Shown in pieces: positions 50,592 through 58,317 of a stretch of 64,000 nt of DNA. Position 1 is the first letter of the stretch, and each line of letters opens with the position of its first letter. The DNA is from CBDFNC01 sp965249895 (GTDB taxonomy: Bacteria > Pseudomonadota > Gammaproteobacteria > Enterobacterales > CBDFNC01), in the NCBI GenBank assembly GCA_965249895.1, contig CBDFNC010000004.1, forward strand, positions 1,240,001 to 1,304,000. Reading direction: 5' to 3'. A program made the translations under genes and the position numbers. The notes beneath the pieces were generated by a model. It saw only the letters and a list, made by a program, of their open reading frames with translations, was not told the origin of the DNA and ran no database searches.

Positions 50592-52883
50592 CTATTCTAA
50601 AGCTTCAGGATAAAAAGGCAAAAGTAAGCTGTGATACCAGTAAGGTGACAACTGCTGCCGGTAGCTTTCAAACCGCACATTTCCCTTTGTGACCGACAGC
50701 TTAATCATCCCTGTATAACCGGTTATTTTTTGGTTTATCCTTTGGTCCTTATATCGGCTGATTACATCGGCATGAGGAAATTTCCAGCGGTTAAGGAAAC
50801 CGGCGCTGTGGATCACCAAACTCGGTGAAGTCGCCTGAATAAACTGCAGACTCGACGAGGTATTACTGCCGTGATGCGGCGACAACAATATATCCGTATC
50901 CAATTTGTCCAACTGGCTCAATACCAGGGTCTTTTCTTTACGCTTGTCTATATCTCCGGTCAGCAACAGGTGATAGGCACCATCTGAAACCCGAATGACA
51001 CAGGAGTCATGATTTCGGTTTCGAGTTTTAACTGCAGGAGACAATACGTCGACGGTTAACCCGCCCAGCAAGTATACTTGCCCCGTCCGGCACTCAAGCT
51101 GCCCCGGGCTGACAAAACCGCTGGCTATCACGGCTTCAGGGGTCAGCTGTTTGATCACAATATCCGCCCCACCAGCATGGTCGTTATCCAAATGACTGAT
51201 AACCAGGTACTTTAGCTTGTTAATACCTAACGACCGCAAATAGGGTAATATTTCCGATCCGGCGGGGGTAAACCCAGACACAAACCTGGCGCCGGTGTCA
51301 TATAAGAGGTGGTCCTGCCGCGAAGAAACTAACACGGCTAACCCCTGCCCTACGTCAAACACATGGATCGTCCAGCTACCCGCAGGCCATTGAACCGGTT
51401 TAAACAAAAAAAAGATTACTGGGATAATCAGTAACGCCATTGTTAAGCGGCCATGAAAAGGATGCAGAGCCAGCCAGATTAATATCACTCCCAGCAATAA
51501 GGACCACAACCAATTTGCAGGTATCGAATACCAGCTCAAGGGCAAGTACGAAAACACAGTAAATAACCCGGAGATCAAGGCGCCGTTTATTAACAGAGTC
51601 CACTGCAACAGGCTTTCAGAAAGACTGGCCATTAGCACAGAAACCAGGGACAGAGGGATCACCACCAGGGTGAACACCGGAATGGCCAGCAAGTTAGTCA
51701 GCGGCGCCAGCAGACTAACACCACCAAATAGCAGTCCTTGCAAGGGCAGCATCATGGTTAGGATCAGTAACTGCAGGCCAATAAAACTAGCCAGCTTACC
51801 TCGCCAGCCCATTAACCAGGCCGGTCTATGGCGGAAACGCCAACAAAACCAGAAAATAATAAAAACCGCGCTAAATGACAACCAAAAGCTCAGCGATAAC
51901 ACAGCTAAAGGGTCAACCAGCAGTAACAGGCACAGAGCAGACAGCACCACGTCTAACGGTTTGGTGAAACGCCGGCTGTAGAAAAAATAACTACCGAGTA
52001 ACACCATCAATAATGCCCGCTGCGTGGGTATGGTAAAACCGGCCAAGTAGGCATATCCCAAGGCACACACCAGCCCAATGGCGATAGCCAGTTTCTGGCT
52101 CGGTATCGGTCGTTCGAGTATTAAACCCAGTAAGAGCAGGCATTTCCTACTGATCATGAAACCCAAAGTGGCAATCAAACCTATATGCAGCCCAGAAATA
52201 GCCAGTAAATGAGACAAACCCCACTGGCGGATCCGCTCCCGGTTTTCCGGCGAGATGCCACTGCGATCACCAAAAATCAACGCTATCAGCACTCCCCGCG
52301 AGGGCGTCTGACCCGCCGCCTGTACCACCTTTTGATATAAGGCGTAGCGGAAACTCGGGCTGTTACCGAGCTTCGATAGGTGCTTCACCACCTTAACCTG
52401 GTAGCCGATATGCCTGGAGTACATGTATTTTTGGTAATCAAAACCCGCCGGATTAGCCATCCCCCAAACCGGTAGCAGCTTTGCCAGCACCTGGTGTCGC
52501 TCTCCCTGCTTTAAAGGGATCTTTGGTTGAAACCAGCCCAGCCGAATGTTTGGTTGAATAGCCAACCTCTTTCCTTCGATGGCGATCAACTTAGCATCCA
52601 AATAGTACTGGCGGTGGTGGGTAATTAGTGATTTCACCTCTATGGTTATGGTATGGTTTGCGGGCTCTAGTGAAATGGGGGTGTGCCATGCCAGAGTCAC
52701 TCCGGCGAAGGTGCTTAACCACACCATAGAAAAAGCGAATGCGGATAACAGTCTGACTGGTTTAACAATAAAACAGGCGAACCCCAGCCCGGTAATAAAC
52801 AGACATTCCTGAGGTGAAAGTAGGCGAGGCCACCAGAGGCTGGAAACCAGTCCTACTACATAAAAGACTGACCAGCAACGCAT
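50592..52883 (-). CDS. comEC: ComEC/Rec2-family DNA uptake channel protein
   Basis: 763 residues from the ATG at 52883 (an upstream adjacent GTG is possible). The N-terminal DUF4131 region has an OB-like domain (TIEVKSLITHHRQYYLDAKL). The central Competence domain has many helices (GLSHLLAISGLHIGLIATLG is the signature). The C-terminal metallo-beta-lactamase-like domain has FDVGQGLAVLVSS, HLDNDHAGG and SPHHGSNTSSSLQF. It transports single-stranded DNA across the inner membrane in transformation, and the C-terminal domain may degrade the other strand. All metal-binding motifs appear present, so it may be functional. Confidence 0.93.
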   Translation of the reverse strand: MRCWSVFYVVGLVSSLWWPRLLSPQECLFITGLGFACFIVKPVRLLSAFAFSMVWLSTFAGVTLAWHTPISLEPANHTITIEVKSLITHHRQYYLDAKLIAIEGKRLAIQPNIRLGWFQPKIPLKQGERHQVLAKLLPVWGMANPAGFDYQKYMYSRHIGYQVKVVKHLSKLGNSPSFRYALYQKVVQAAGQTPSRGVLIALIFGDRSGISPENRERIRQWGLSHLLAISGLHIGLIATLGFMISRKCLLLLGLILERPIPSQKLAIAIGLVCALGYAYLAGFTIPTQRALLMVLLGSYFFYSRRFTKPLDVVLSALCLLLLVDPLAVLSLSFWLSFSAVFIIFWFCWRFRHRPAWLMGWRGKLASFIGLQLLILTMMLPLQGLLFGGVSLLAPLTNLLAIPVFTLVVIPLSLVSVLMASLSESLLQWTLLINGALISGLFTVFSYLPLSWYSIPANWLWSLLLGVILIWLALHPFHGRLTMALLIIPVIFFLFKPVQWPAGSWTIHVFDVGQGLAVLVSSRQDHLLYDTGARFVSGFTPAGSEILPYLRSLGINKLKYLVISHLDNDHAGGADIVIKQLTPEAVIASGFVSPGQLECRTGQVYLLGGLTVDVLSPAVKTRNRNHDSCVIRVSDGAYHLLLTGDIDKRKEKTLVLSQLDKLDTDILLSPHHGSNTSSSLQFIQATSPSLVIHSAGFLNRWKFPHADVISRYKDQRINQKITGYTGMIKLSVTKGNVRFESYRQQLSPYWYHSLLLPFYPEALE

Positions 52884-52917
52884 CACGTTGAGTTCTAAAT
52901 ACTGACAAGATAACTAT

Positions 52918-53430
52918 ATGCCAAAAAACTTTATCAAGCGTTATATTCCCGATCCCAATGAGATCAAAAGCCACAAACATTTAAGCTTATTTGGCGACTT
53001 GCTTCACGATGGAAATCTGTGGCACCTGAACCGTCGCTCTGCTGCCGGGGCCTTTGCTGTTGGCCTGATGGTGGCCTGGATCCCCATTCCCTTTCAGATG
53101 TTATTGGCTGCAGCAATGGCCATTCTTTGCCGGGTAAACCTGCCCCTATCTGTTGCCTTAGTCTGGGTATCAAACCCGGTCACGATGCCCGCCCTTTTCT
53201 ACTGCTCATACCGTCTGGGCGCGTTTATCCTGGTGCAAGATCCCGTGGAGGTGAAATTTGAAGTGTCCTTTAGCTGGTTAGTCCAGGTACTGGAAACCAT
53301 AGGGCCCGCCTTATTACTGGGTTGTACTTTGTCCGGTATTCTCAGCGCAACGATAGGATACTTTGGGATACGAGGATTATGGCGTTTTTCCGTGGTTAAA
53401 AATTGGGAAAAACGTAAAGCGAGGCGTTAG
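52918..53430 (+). CDS. DUF2062 membrane protein
   Basis: 170 residues. The N-terminal FIKRYIPDPNEIKSHKHL and GGNLWHLNRRS-type (GDLLHDGNLWHLNRRSAAGAFAVGLMVAWIPIPFQM) motifs are typical of DUF2062, with two or three membrane helices. Function unknown. In related genomes it also sits beside comEC, divergently. The 34-bp gap to comEC must contain overlapping promoters. A terminator follows. Confidence 0.88.
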   Translation: MPKNFIKRYIPDPNEIKSHKHLSLFGDLLHDGNLWHLNRRSAAGAFAVGLMVAWIPIPFQMLLAAAMAILCRVNLPLSVALVWVSNPVTMPALFYCSYRLGAFILVQDPVEVKFEVSFSWLVQVLETIGPALLLGCTLSGILSATIGYFGIRGLWRFSVVKNWEKRKARR

Positions 53431-53444
53431 CAAACGTTGCAATA

Positions 53445-53476
53445 AACAAAAAAGCGGCCTGAGCCGCTTTTTTGTT
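53445..53476. terminator. Bidirectional terminator between the DUF2062 gene and lolE
   Basis: Perfect 14-bp arms AACAAAAAAGCGGC/GCCGCTTTTTTGTT with a 4-base loop lie between the two converging genes. Confidence 0.9.
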
Positions 53477-53495
53477 ATCCCTGTCTTGCGCAATA

Positions 53496-54737
53496 TCAAC
53501 CATGTCCCAATTCTATGGCAGGTTTTACCTGACTCGCCTGCCATGCCGGATAGAAAGTCGCCAACAGGCACATCAGCAAGGTCACGCCCGTCACCAGAGC
53601 GACATCAGATCCAAGCAACTCAGACGGGAGAAAGTTAATAAAGTAGATATCCGCCGACAAAAACTTGTGCCCTATTACAGACTCAATCACCTTTATTATC
53701 CCTGTCAGGTTAACGGCCGCCCAGCTGCCGATTAACGCGCCGCCCAGACAACCAATCAGACCATTGACCAGACCCTGTACGATAAAAATAGTTCTTAGCA
53801 AACCATTGCTTGCTCCCATGGTTTTAAGAATGGCAATATCGCTGCGCTTTTCATTTACAGCCATCACCAGGGTGGAAACTATGTTAAAGCAAGCCACAGA
53901 CACCACCAGCAACAAAATTACATACATCAGGGTTTTAACCATCTGAATATCTGAGTAATCACCTCCGTGGCTGCTTGTCCATGGTTTGATATAGGCATAC
54001 AGCTTCAGGTCATAGGCCAGCTGACGGGTAATAACATCAGCTTGCATCAAGTCGTCCAGTTTGAAGGCAATACCACTCACACCGGTTACATTCGATAGCG
54101 TTTGGCTATCTGTTAGATGGATAAAACCGATATGGCTGTCGAGCTGACCACCTATCTCTACCAAACCCACCAGGGTAAATCTTTGCCGTTTCGGAGCTTT
54201 TAGCTTGAGGGAGCCATCATCCTGAGGCACCAGCAGAGTCACTGAATCCCCTACTTTCAGCCCCAGTTTATCCGCCACCCCTTTGCCTAACACCAGGTTG
54301 AACAGCCCGGGTTTTAGCTCCAACCAGCCACCCCCCTGAATATGCTCATTAATTGTGGTGACTTTCTGCTCCAGCTCAGGCATTACACCTTTTAGCTGAA
54401 CGGCTTTCATCTCTAACCCTTTTTGCATTAAGCCGCCAATATTTATATAAGGCGCTGCAGCTAACACATGAGGGTTTTGTTCGGCTTGTTTCACCAAGGC
54501 TGGCCAGTTAGGAAACGGCGCTTGCGGGGATTCGAGTTCACCATGGGGAATGGCTGACAAGAGCCGCTCCCTAAGCTCCTTTTCAAAGCCATTCATTGCC
54601 GACAGGCCAATAATAAGCACAGCCACACCAAGCATGATCCCCAACGTCGACGACATGGAGATAAAAGAAACAAAACCGTTTTTACTTTTGGCGCGGCTAT
54701 ACCTGAGCCCGATAAACAGGGATAAGGGCTGCTTCAT
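53496..54737 (-). CDS. lolE: Lipoprotein-releasing system permease, LolE/LolC type
   Basis: 413 residues. An N-terminal helix with the family motif FIGLRYSRAKSKNGFVSFISMSSTLGIMLGVAVLI leads into a large periplasmic domain, then three C-terminal helices of the FtsX fold ending YPAWQASQVKPAIELGHG. With LolC and LolD it extracts outer-membrane lipoproteins and hands them to LolA. It overlaps the lolD stop by 4 bp (ATGA). I call it lolE because it follows lolD while the other paralogue precedes it. Confidence 0.92.
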   Translation of the reverse strand: MKQPLSLFIGLRYSRAKSKNGFVSFISMSSTLGIMLGVAVLIIGLSAMNGFEKELRERLLSAIPHGELESPQAPFPNWPALVKQAEQNPHVLAAAPYINIGGLMQKGLEMKAVQLKGVMPELEQKVTTINEHIQGGGWLELKPGLFNLVLGKGVADKLGLKVGDSVTLLVPQDDGSLKLKAPKRQRFTLVGLVEIGGQLDSHIGFIHLTDSQTLSNVTGVSGIAFKLDDLMQADVITRQLAYDLKLYAYIKPWTSSHGGDYSDIQMVKTLMYVILLLVVSVACFNIVSTLVMAVNEKRSDIAILKTMGASNGLLRTIFIVQGLVNGLIGCLGGALIGSWAAVNLTGIIKVIESVIGHKFLSADIYFINFLPSELLGSDVALVTGVTLLMCLLATFYPAWQASQVKPAIELGHG

Positions 54738-55423
54738 CGCGTTGCCTCTGTGGACAATACCCCATCACACATATGTACGGTTCGGCCTAACTTATTGGCC
54801 AGGCTTAAATCGTGCGTGACTATGATAAACGCGGTATCCAGACTCTGGTTTAATTCACAAATCAGGTTATATATATTTTCCGCACTGTGATGGTCCAAAT
54901 TACCTGTCGGCTCATCCATCAATAACAATGACGGTTCATTAATCAATGCCCGGGCAATGGCTACCCGTTGGCGCTCACCACCCGACAACTCGGATGGCCT
55001 GTGTTGAACTCTGTGCTCCAGGCCTACCCGGGTTAACATGACTCGGGCACGCTCTTTTGCCTTAGTGAGCTTAACCCCGGCTATCATTAACGGCATCGCC
55101 ACATTTTCCAGCGCAGTAAATTCCCCCAACAGGTGGTGAAACTGATAAACAAAACCCAGTTCACTGTTGCGCAATTTAGCTTGCTGTTTACTGCTTAGCC
55201 GATGAATATCCTGACCGTTGAATTCGATGGAGCCGGAGGTTAAGTTATCCAACGCCCCCAACACGTGTAACAAGGTACTTTTTCCCGAGCCCGAAGAACC
55301 CACTATGGCCAACAGATCGCCGGAAGCTACCTGCAAATCCACCCCTCTTAACACCTGGGTCTCCAATTTGCCTTCTTTATAGGTCTTGGTAACACCTGAG
55401 CATTTCACCAATACACTACTCAT
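54734..55423 (-). CDS. lolD: Lipoprotein-releasing system ATP-binding protein
   Basis: 229 residues from the ATG at 55423; the longer frame from TTG 55438 is rejected because GAGG lies nine bases before the ATG. Walker A VGSSGSGKSTLLHVLGALD, signature ELSGGERQRVAIARAL, Walker B LLLMDEPTGNLD and the His of IVTHD are all present. It drives LolCE. Its first codons (ATG AGT AGT) overlap the stop codon of a preceding 38-codon ORF by 8 nt (ATGAGTAG). This is the same geometry as at the lolC stop and in every unit of the tandem array upstream. Confidence 0.95.
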   Translation of the reverse strand: MSSVLVKCSGVTKTYKEGKLETQVLRGVDLQVASGDLLAIVGSSGSGKSTLLHVLGALDNLTSGSIEFNGQDIHRLSSKQQAKLRNSELGFVYQFHHLLGEFTALENVAMPLMIAGVKLTKAKERARVMLTRVGLEHRVQHRPSELSGGERQRVAIARALINEPSLLLMDEPTGNLDHHSAENIYNLICELNQSLDTAFIIVTHDLSLANKLGRTVHMCDGVLSTEATR

Positions 55424-55532
55424 AACCCAATACCTCAAACCTTATGGACTTATTCCGACTGAATTTAACTGCTAGATAACCTTTGCTCACGGCCATTTTA
55501 ACGCCTACATAATTGACCAATTTACTACCCAT
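55416..55532 (-). other. 38-codon ORF bridging the repeat array and lolD
   Basis: The frame runs ATG GGT AGT ... GGT TAT GAG TAG, and its TAG overlaps the lolD start by 8 nt. GAGG lies eight bases before its ATG. It begins 3 bp after the stop of the last mini-ORF. The end (GYE-stop) mirrors the end of lolC (RYE-stop). It is probably the degenerate downstream end of the expanded junction rather than a separate gene, but ribosomes could pass through it. Confidence 0.5.
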
Positions 55533-55535
55533 CAC

Positions 55536-56026
55536 CTAGGCCTCAGTGTACAGGGCTAAATATTCGAACATTACATTACTACTCATCACCAAGGGCCTCA
55601 GTGTAAAGGACTAAGTATTCGAGCATTACATTACTACTCATCACCAAGGGCCTCAGTGTACAGGGCTAAATATTCGAGCATTACATTACTACTCATCACC
55701 TAGAGCCTCAGTGTAAAGGACTAAGTATTCGAGCATTACATTACTACTCATCACCTAGAGCCTCAGTGTAAAGGGCTAAATATTCGAGCATTACATTACT
55801 ACTCATCACCAAGGGCCTCAGTGTAAAGGGCTAAATATTCGAGCATTACATTACTACTCATCACCAAGGACCTCAGTGTACAGGGCTAAATGTTCGAGCA
55901 TTACATTACTACTCATCACCTAGAGCCTCAGTGTAAAGGACTAAGTATTCGAGCATTACATTACTACTCATCACCAAGGGCCTCAGTGTAAAGGGCTAAA
56001 TATTCGAGCATTACATTACTACTCAT
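55536..56026 (-). other. Chain of nine overlapping mini-ORFs between lolC and lolD
   Basis: Starts are at 56026, 55971, 55916, 55861, 55806, 55751, 55696, 55641 and 55586. The first eight mini-ORFs have 20 codons (MSSNVMLEYLALYTEALGDE or close variants) and the ninth has 16. Each ATG overlaps the preceding stop as ATGAGTAG (the first overlaps lolC's own stop), and each has GAGG nine bases upstream. No unit contains a premature stop. Differences are mostly synonymous or conservative (A/V, Y/H, L/F). This looks like a translation-reinitiation relay; whether ribosomes use it is untested. Confidence 0.55.
55561..56000. repeat. Tandem array, eight 55-bp units, at the lolC/lolD junction
   Basis: Eight contiguous 55-bp units begin TATTCGAGCATTAC on the plus strand. 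Partial units extend into the lolC 3' end (56001-56035) and toward lolD (about 55507-55560). There are no unique spacers, so it is not CRISPR. Each unit carries a copy of the lolC stop-codon region plus a Shine-Dalgarno and start overlapping it. The source was probably the original lolC/lolD junction. Confidence 0.95.
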
Positions 56027-57236
56027 AACGAAGCGCCTCGGCAGGTTTGACTTGTGACGCACGCCAGGCCGGATACAAGGTGGCCAGCAAACTTAACAAG
56101 ACAGCCCCGCCGACAATGGCGGCAATTTGGCCGTAATCGAACACCACGGACATGTCCTTGCCAGAGACTTGGGCGTATACATTCAGGCCAATAGCGGAAA
56201 GCACAGGGTTAATATTCAGACTCAGGATCAGACCTAACACAGTACCGACAATGGCCCCAATAATACCGCTTAGCGCTCCCTGTATAATAAAAATTCCCAA
56301 CAAGGTCTCATTTTTAATACCCAGGGTTTTTAAGATGGCCACTTCACCTTCCTTATCCGATACCAGGAGCACGGACGCAGAGAGGATATTAAAGGCGGCA
56401 ACCACTACGATCAGGCTTAACAGCAGCCAGATCATATTTTTTTCCATGCGCACAGCCTGAAACAGATCCCCGTGACTCTCCCGCCAATCCAAGTAAGTAA
56501 AACCGGCTGCCGGCGGCACTTGTTCAAATTCAGACACATTAAAAGGATCATCCAGATAAAAGCGAATGCCACTCACCGCACCCTTTTTTTTCCGCATCAA
56601 ACGCGCCGCATCATCGCCATGCACCAGCACCTGGGTGCTGTCCACCAGGGCGCTCACCTCAAACAGGCCTGCCACAACGAAATTGCGTTGACTGGGTAAT
56701 CGCCCAAATGGCGTAAATACAGTGCCTTTGGCAGACATCAGGCGAACTTTATCCCCCAGGGTCACCCCTAGCTGCCGTGCTAGACTGCGGCCAATTATCA
56801 CCTTGTACTTTCCGGCCTCCAGCTCATTGAGATCCCCCACCAGCATACTCCGGCGGATGATATCATCGGGGTGATATTCAGGGTAAATCCCCTGGATAAG
56901 TACGCCTTGCAGCTGACCCGGGCTTTGTGCCATGGCTTCGCCGAAAACCACACCGGATACGGCTTGCACATGTGGCAAAGATTCAAACGAGGGTAGCAAT
57001 TCTCGCCAGTTACTGACTTGCTCTTTCTCATTGGTATAAATAACGTGGGGCACGGCCCCTAACACCCGCTCCTTTTGCTCTTGCTCTAACCCGTTCATTA
57101 CGGAAAGCACAGTGATCAGGGCCATCACCCCAAGCAAAATACCACCGGTCGAGAAAAGGGAAACAAAAGACACAAACTGGCTGCGTTTAGAGCGGGTATA
57201 ACGCAACCCTATATATAGGCTTAATGGATAGAACAT
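56019..57236 (-). CDS. lolC: Lipoprotein-releasing system permease, LolC type
   Basis: 405 residues from the ATG at 57236 (MFYPLSLYIGLRYTRSKRS); a longer frame to 57272 is unlikely. An N-terminal helix, a periplasmic domain with the LolA-docking hook region, and three C-terminal helices of the FtsX fold end in YPAWRASQVKPAEALRYE. It works with LolD and LolE in the inner membrane. The terminal codons and stop (TAT GAG TAG) are the seed of the tandem array that separates it from lolD. In most relatives lolC and lolD are adjacent or overlap. The gene diverges from the PilZ-like gene. Confidence 0.93.
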   Translation of the reverse strand: MFYPLSLYIGLRYTRSKRSQFVSFVSLFSTGGILLGVMALITVLSVMNGLEQEQKERVLGAVPHVIYTNEKEQVSNWRELLPSFESLPHVQAVSGVVFGEAMAQSPGQLQGVLIQGIYPEYHPDDIIRRSMLVGDLNELEAGKYKVIIGRSLARQLGVTLGDKVRLMSAKGTVFTPFGRLPSQRNFVVAGLFEVSALVDSTQVLVHGDDAARLMRKKKGAVSGIRFYLDDPFNVSEFEQVPPAAGFTYLDWRESHGDLFQAVRMEKNMIWLLLSLIVVVAAFNILSASVLLVSDKEGEVAILKTLGIKNETLLGIFIIQGALSGIIGAIVGTVLGLILSLNINPVLSAIGLNVYAQVSGKDMSVVFDYGQIAAIVGGAVLLSLLATLYPAWRASQVKPAEALRYE

Positions 57237-57329
57237 AAGTTCAACAGATGATTCAATAGCTTGCGAAAGCAAAAAGATAACGGATAATAAAGGGAATCAG
57301 GGCCAGGACACAAGAGGTAAATCCCAGGA

Positions 57330-57899
57330 ATGGACACAGAATCCTATTTTGCAGTACAGCACTCAGCACCCGTTAACGTCACTCCCGTGACTATGGATAA
57401 CCCACCCGATGAGGCAGATCTGGCAAACGAAATGCCGTTGCCGTTTAAAATGGCCAGCGAAGCCGCGCTTATCGATGCCAGTGCAGTCCGCTTTCTCCAT
57501 CACCTGGGAGACAACGCCAAGGACTTGGTGGAGTACCTACAACTGCAGTCAAAAAAAATAGACATGCTGCTGAGTTATATCCTGGCGCAACAGGACGAGC
57601 CAACACATAGGTTTCACACGGAAAAACTCGGCGCCGGCGGTATTTGTTATTTTGCCAAAACCGCGCTGCCCGTCGACAGCCTGGCCCAGGTAAAAATCTT
57701 CCTCAGTGAAGAATCCGCTGCCGTCTATTGCTACGGCCGGGTCACTCGGTGTGAGCAAACCACAAAGGGTCAGTTAATAGAAATGCAATTCGCCAGTATC
57801 AGGGAGCAAGACAGAGAACTCCTGGTCCGGGCGAGTTTGCATATCCAGTCAAAGCAGCTCAAACTACGGGCCGAACAAAGATCTAAGCAAAACGGTTAA
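57330..57899 (+). CDS. PilZ-like domain protein
   Basis: 189 residues. The N-terminal half is helical and acidic without recognised domains. The C-terminal half (about 90-185) has the beta-barrel pattern of a PilZ domain, with LGAGGICYFAKTALPVDSLAQVKIFL in place of the usual DxSxGG block. The c-di-GMP-binding RxxxR and D/NxSxxG residues are only partly evident (HRFHTEKLGAGG), so ligand binding is uncertain. It sits upstream of mfd, a common place for such a gene in this group. Its last 65 bp are the start of the 69-bp tandem array that fills the space to mfd. Confidence 0.6.
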   Translation: MDTESYFAVQHSAPVNVTPVTMDNPPDEADLANEMPLPFKMASEAALIDASAVRFLHHLGDNAKDLVEYLQLQSKKIDMLLSYILAQQDEPTHRFHTEKLGAGGICYFAKTALPVDSLAQVKIFLSEESAAVYCYGRVTRCEQTTKGQLIEMQFASIREQDRELLVRASLHIQSKQLKLRAEQRSKQNG

Positions 57900-58317
57900 A
57901 ATAATGAAGGCGTACAAAAAGAACAGCTCAAACTACGCGCAAAATAAAGATCTAAGCAAAACAGTTAAAATAATGAAGGCGTACAAAAAGAACAGCTCAA
58001 ACTACGCGCAAAATAAAGATCTAAGCAAAACGGTTAAAATGATGAAGGCGTACAAAAAGAACTGTTCAAACTACGCACAAAGTAAAGATCTAAACAAAAT
58101 GGTTAAAATAATGAAGGCGTACAAAAAGAACTGTTCAAACTACGCACAAAGTAAAGATCTAAGCAAAACAGTTAAAATGATGAAGGCGTACAAAAAGAAC
58201 TGTTCAAACTACGCACAAAGTAAAGATCTTAACAAAACGGTTAAAAAGATGCAGACGCGCAAAACAGCAGCTAACACTACGCGTTAAATAGAAACTAAAC
58301 AAAACGATTAAATCCAT
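57835..58317 (+). repeat. Tandem array of 69-bp units between the PilZ-like gene and mfd
   Basis: Unit 0 is the 3' end and stop of the PilZ-like gene (57835-57903). Units 1-5 are well conserved (starting at 57904, 57973, 58042, 58111 and 58180). Unit 6 is degenerate (58249-58317). Each unit begins with ATG, and the mfd ATG at 58318 falls exactly where unit 7 would begin. Each contains AAAGATCTAAGCAAAAC and GTTAAAAT, the remnant of the original stop-codon region. Like the lolC/lolD array, it appears to be an expanded gene junction. Confidence 0.93.
57904..58287 (+). CDS. Lysine-rich repeat ORF created by the 69-bp array
   Basis: Because 69 is a multiple of three, one frame stays open across five units and gives 127 codons of a repeating 23-residue motif (MKAYKKN-S/C-SNYAQ...VK). 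It is very basic and rich in Lys, Asn and Ser. It starts 4 bp after the PilZ-like gene stop. There is no clear Shine-Dalgarno beyond AAACGG and no homology that I recognise. It may be an accidental ORF; if translated it would be a basic, probably unstructured protein coupled to the genes on both sides. Confidence 0.3.
   Translation: MKAYKKNSSNYAQNKDLSKTVKIMKAYKKNSSNYAQNKDLSKTVKMMKAYKKNCSNYAQSKDLNKMVKIMKAYKKNCSNYAQSKDLSKTVKMMKAYKKNCSNYAQSKDLNKTVKKMQTRKTAANTTR

Noticed and set aside
55561..56000. Regular array considered as CRISPR
   Set aside because: Units are contiguous and 55 bp long with no unique spacers, and they derive from the lolC 3' end. No cas genes are nearby.
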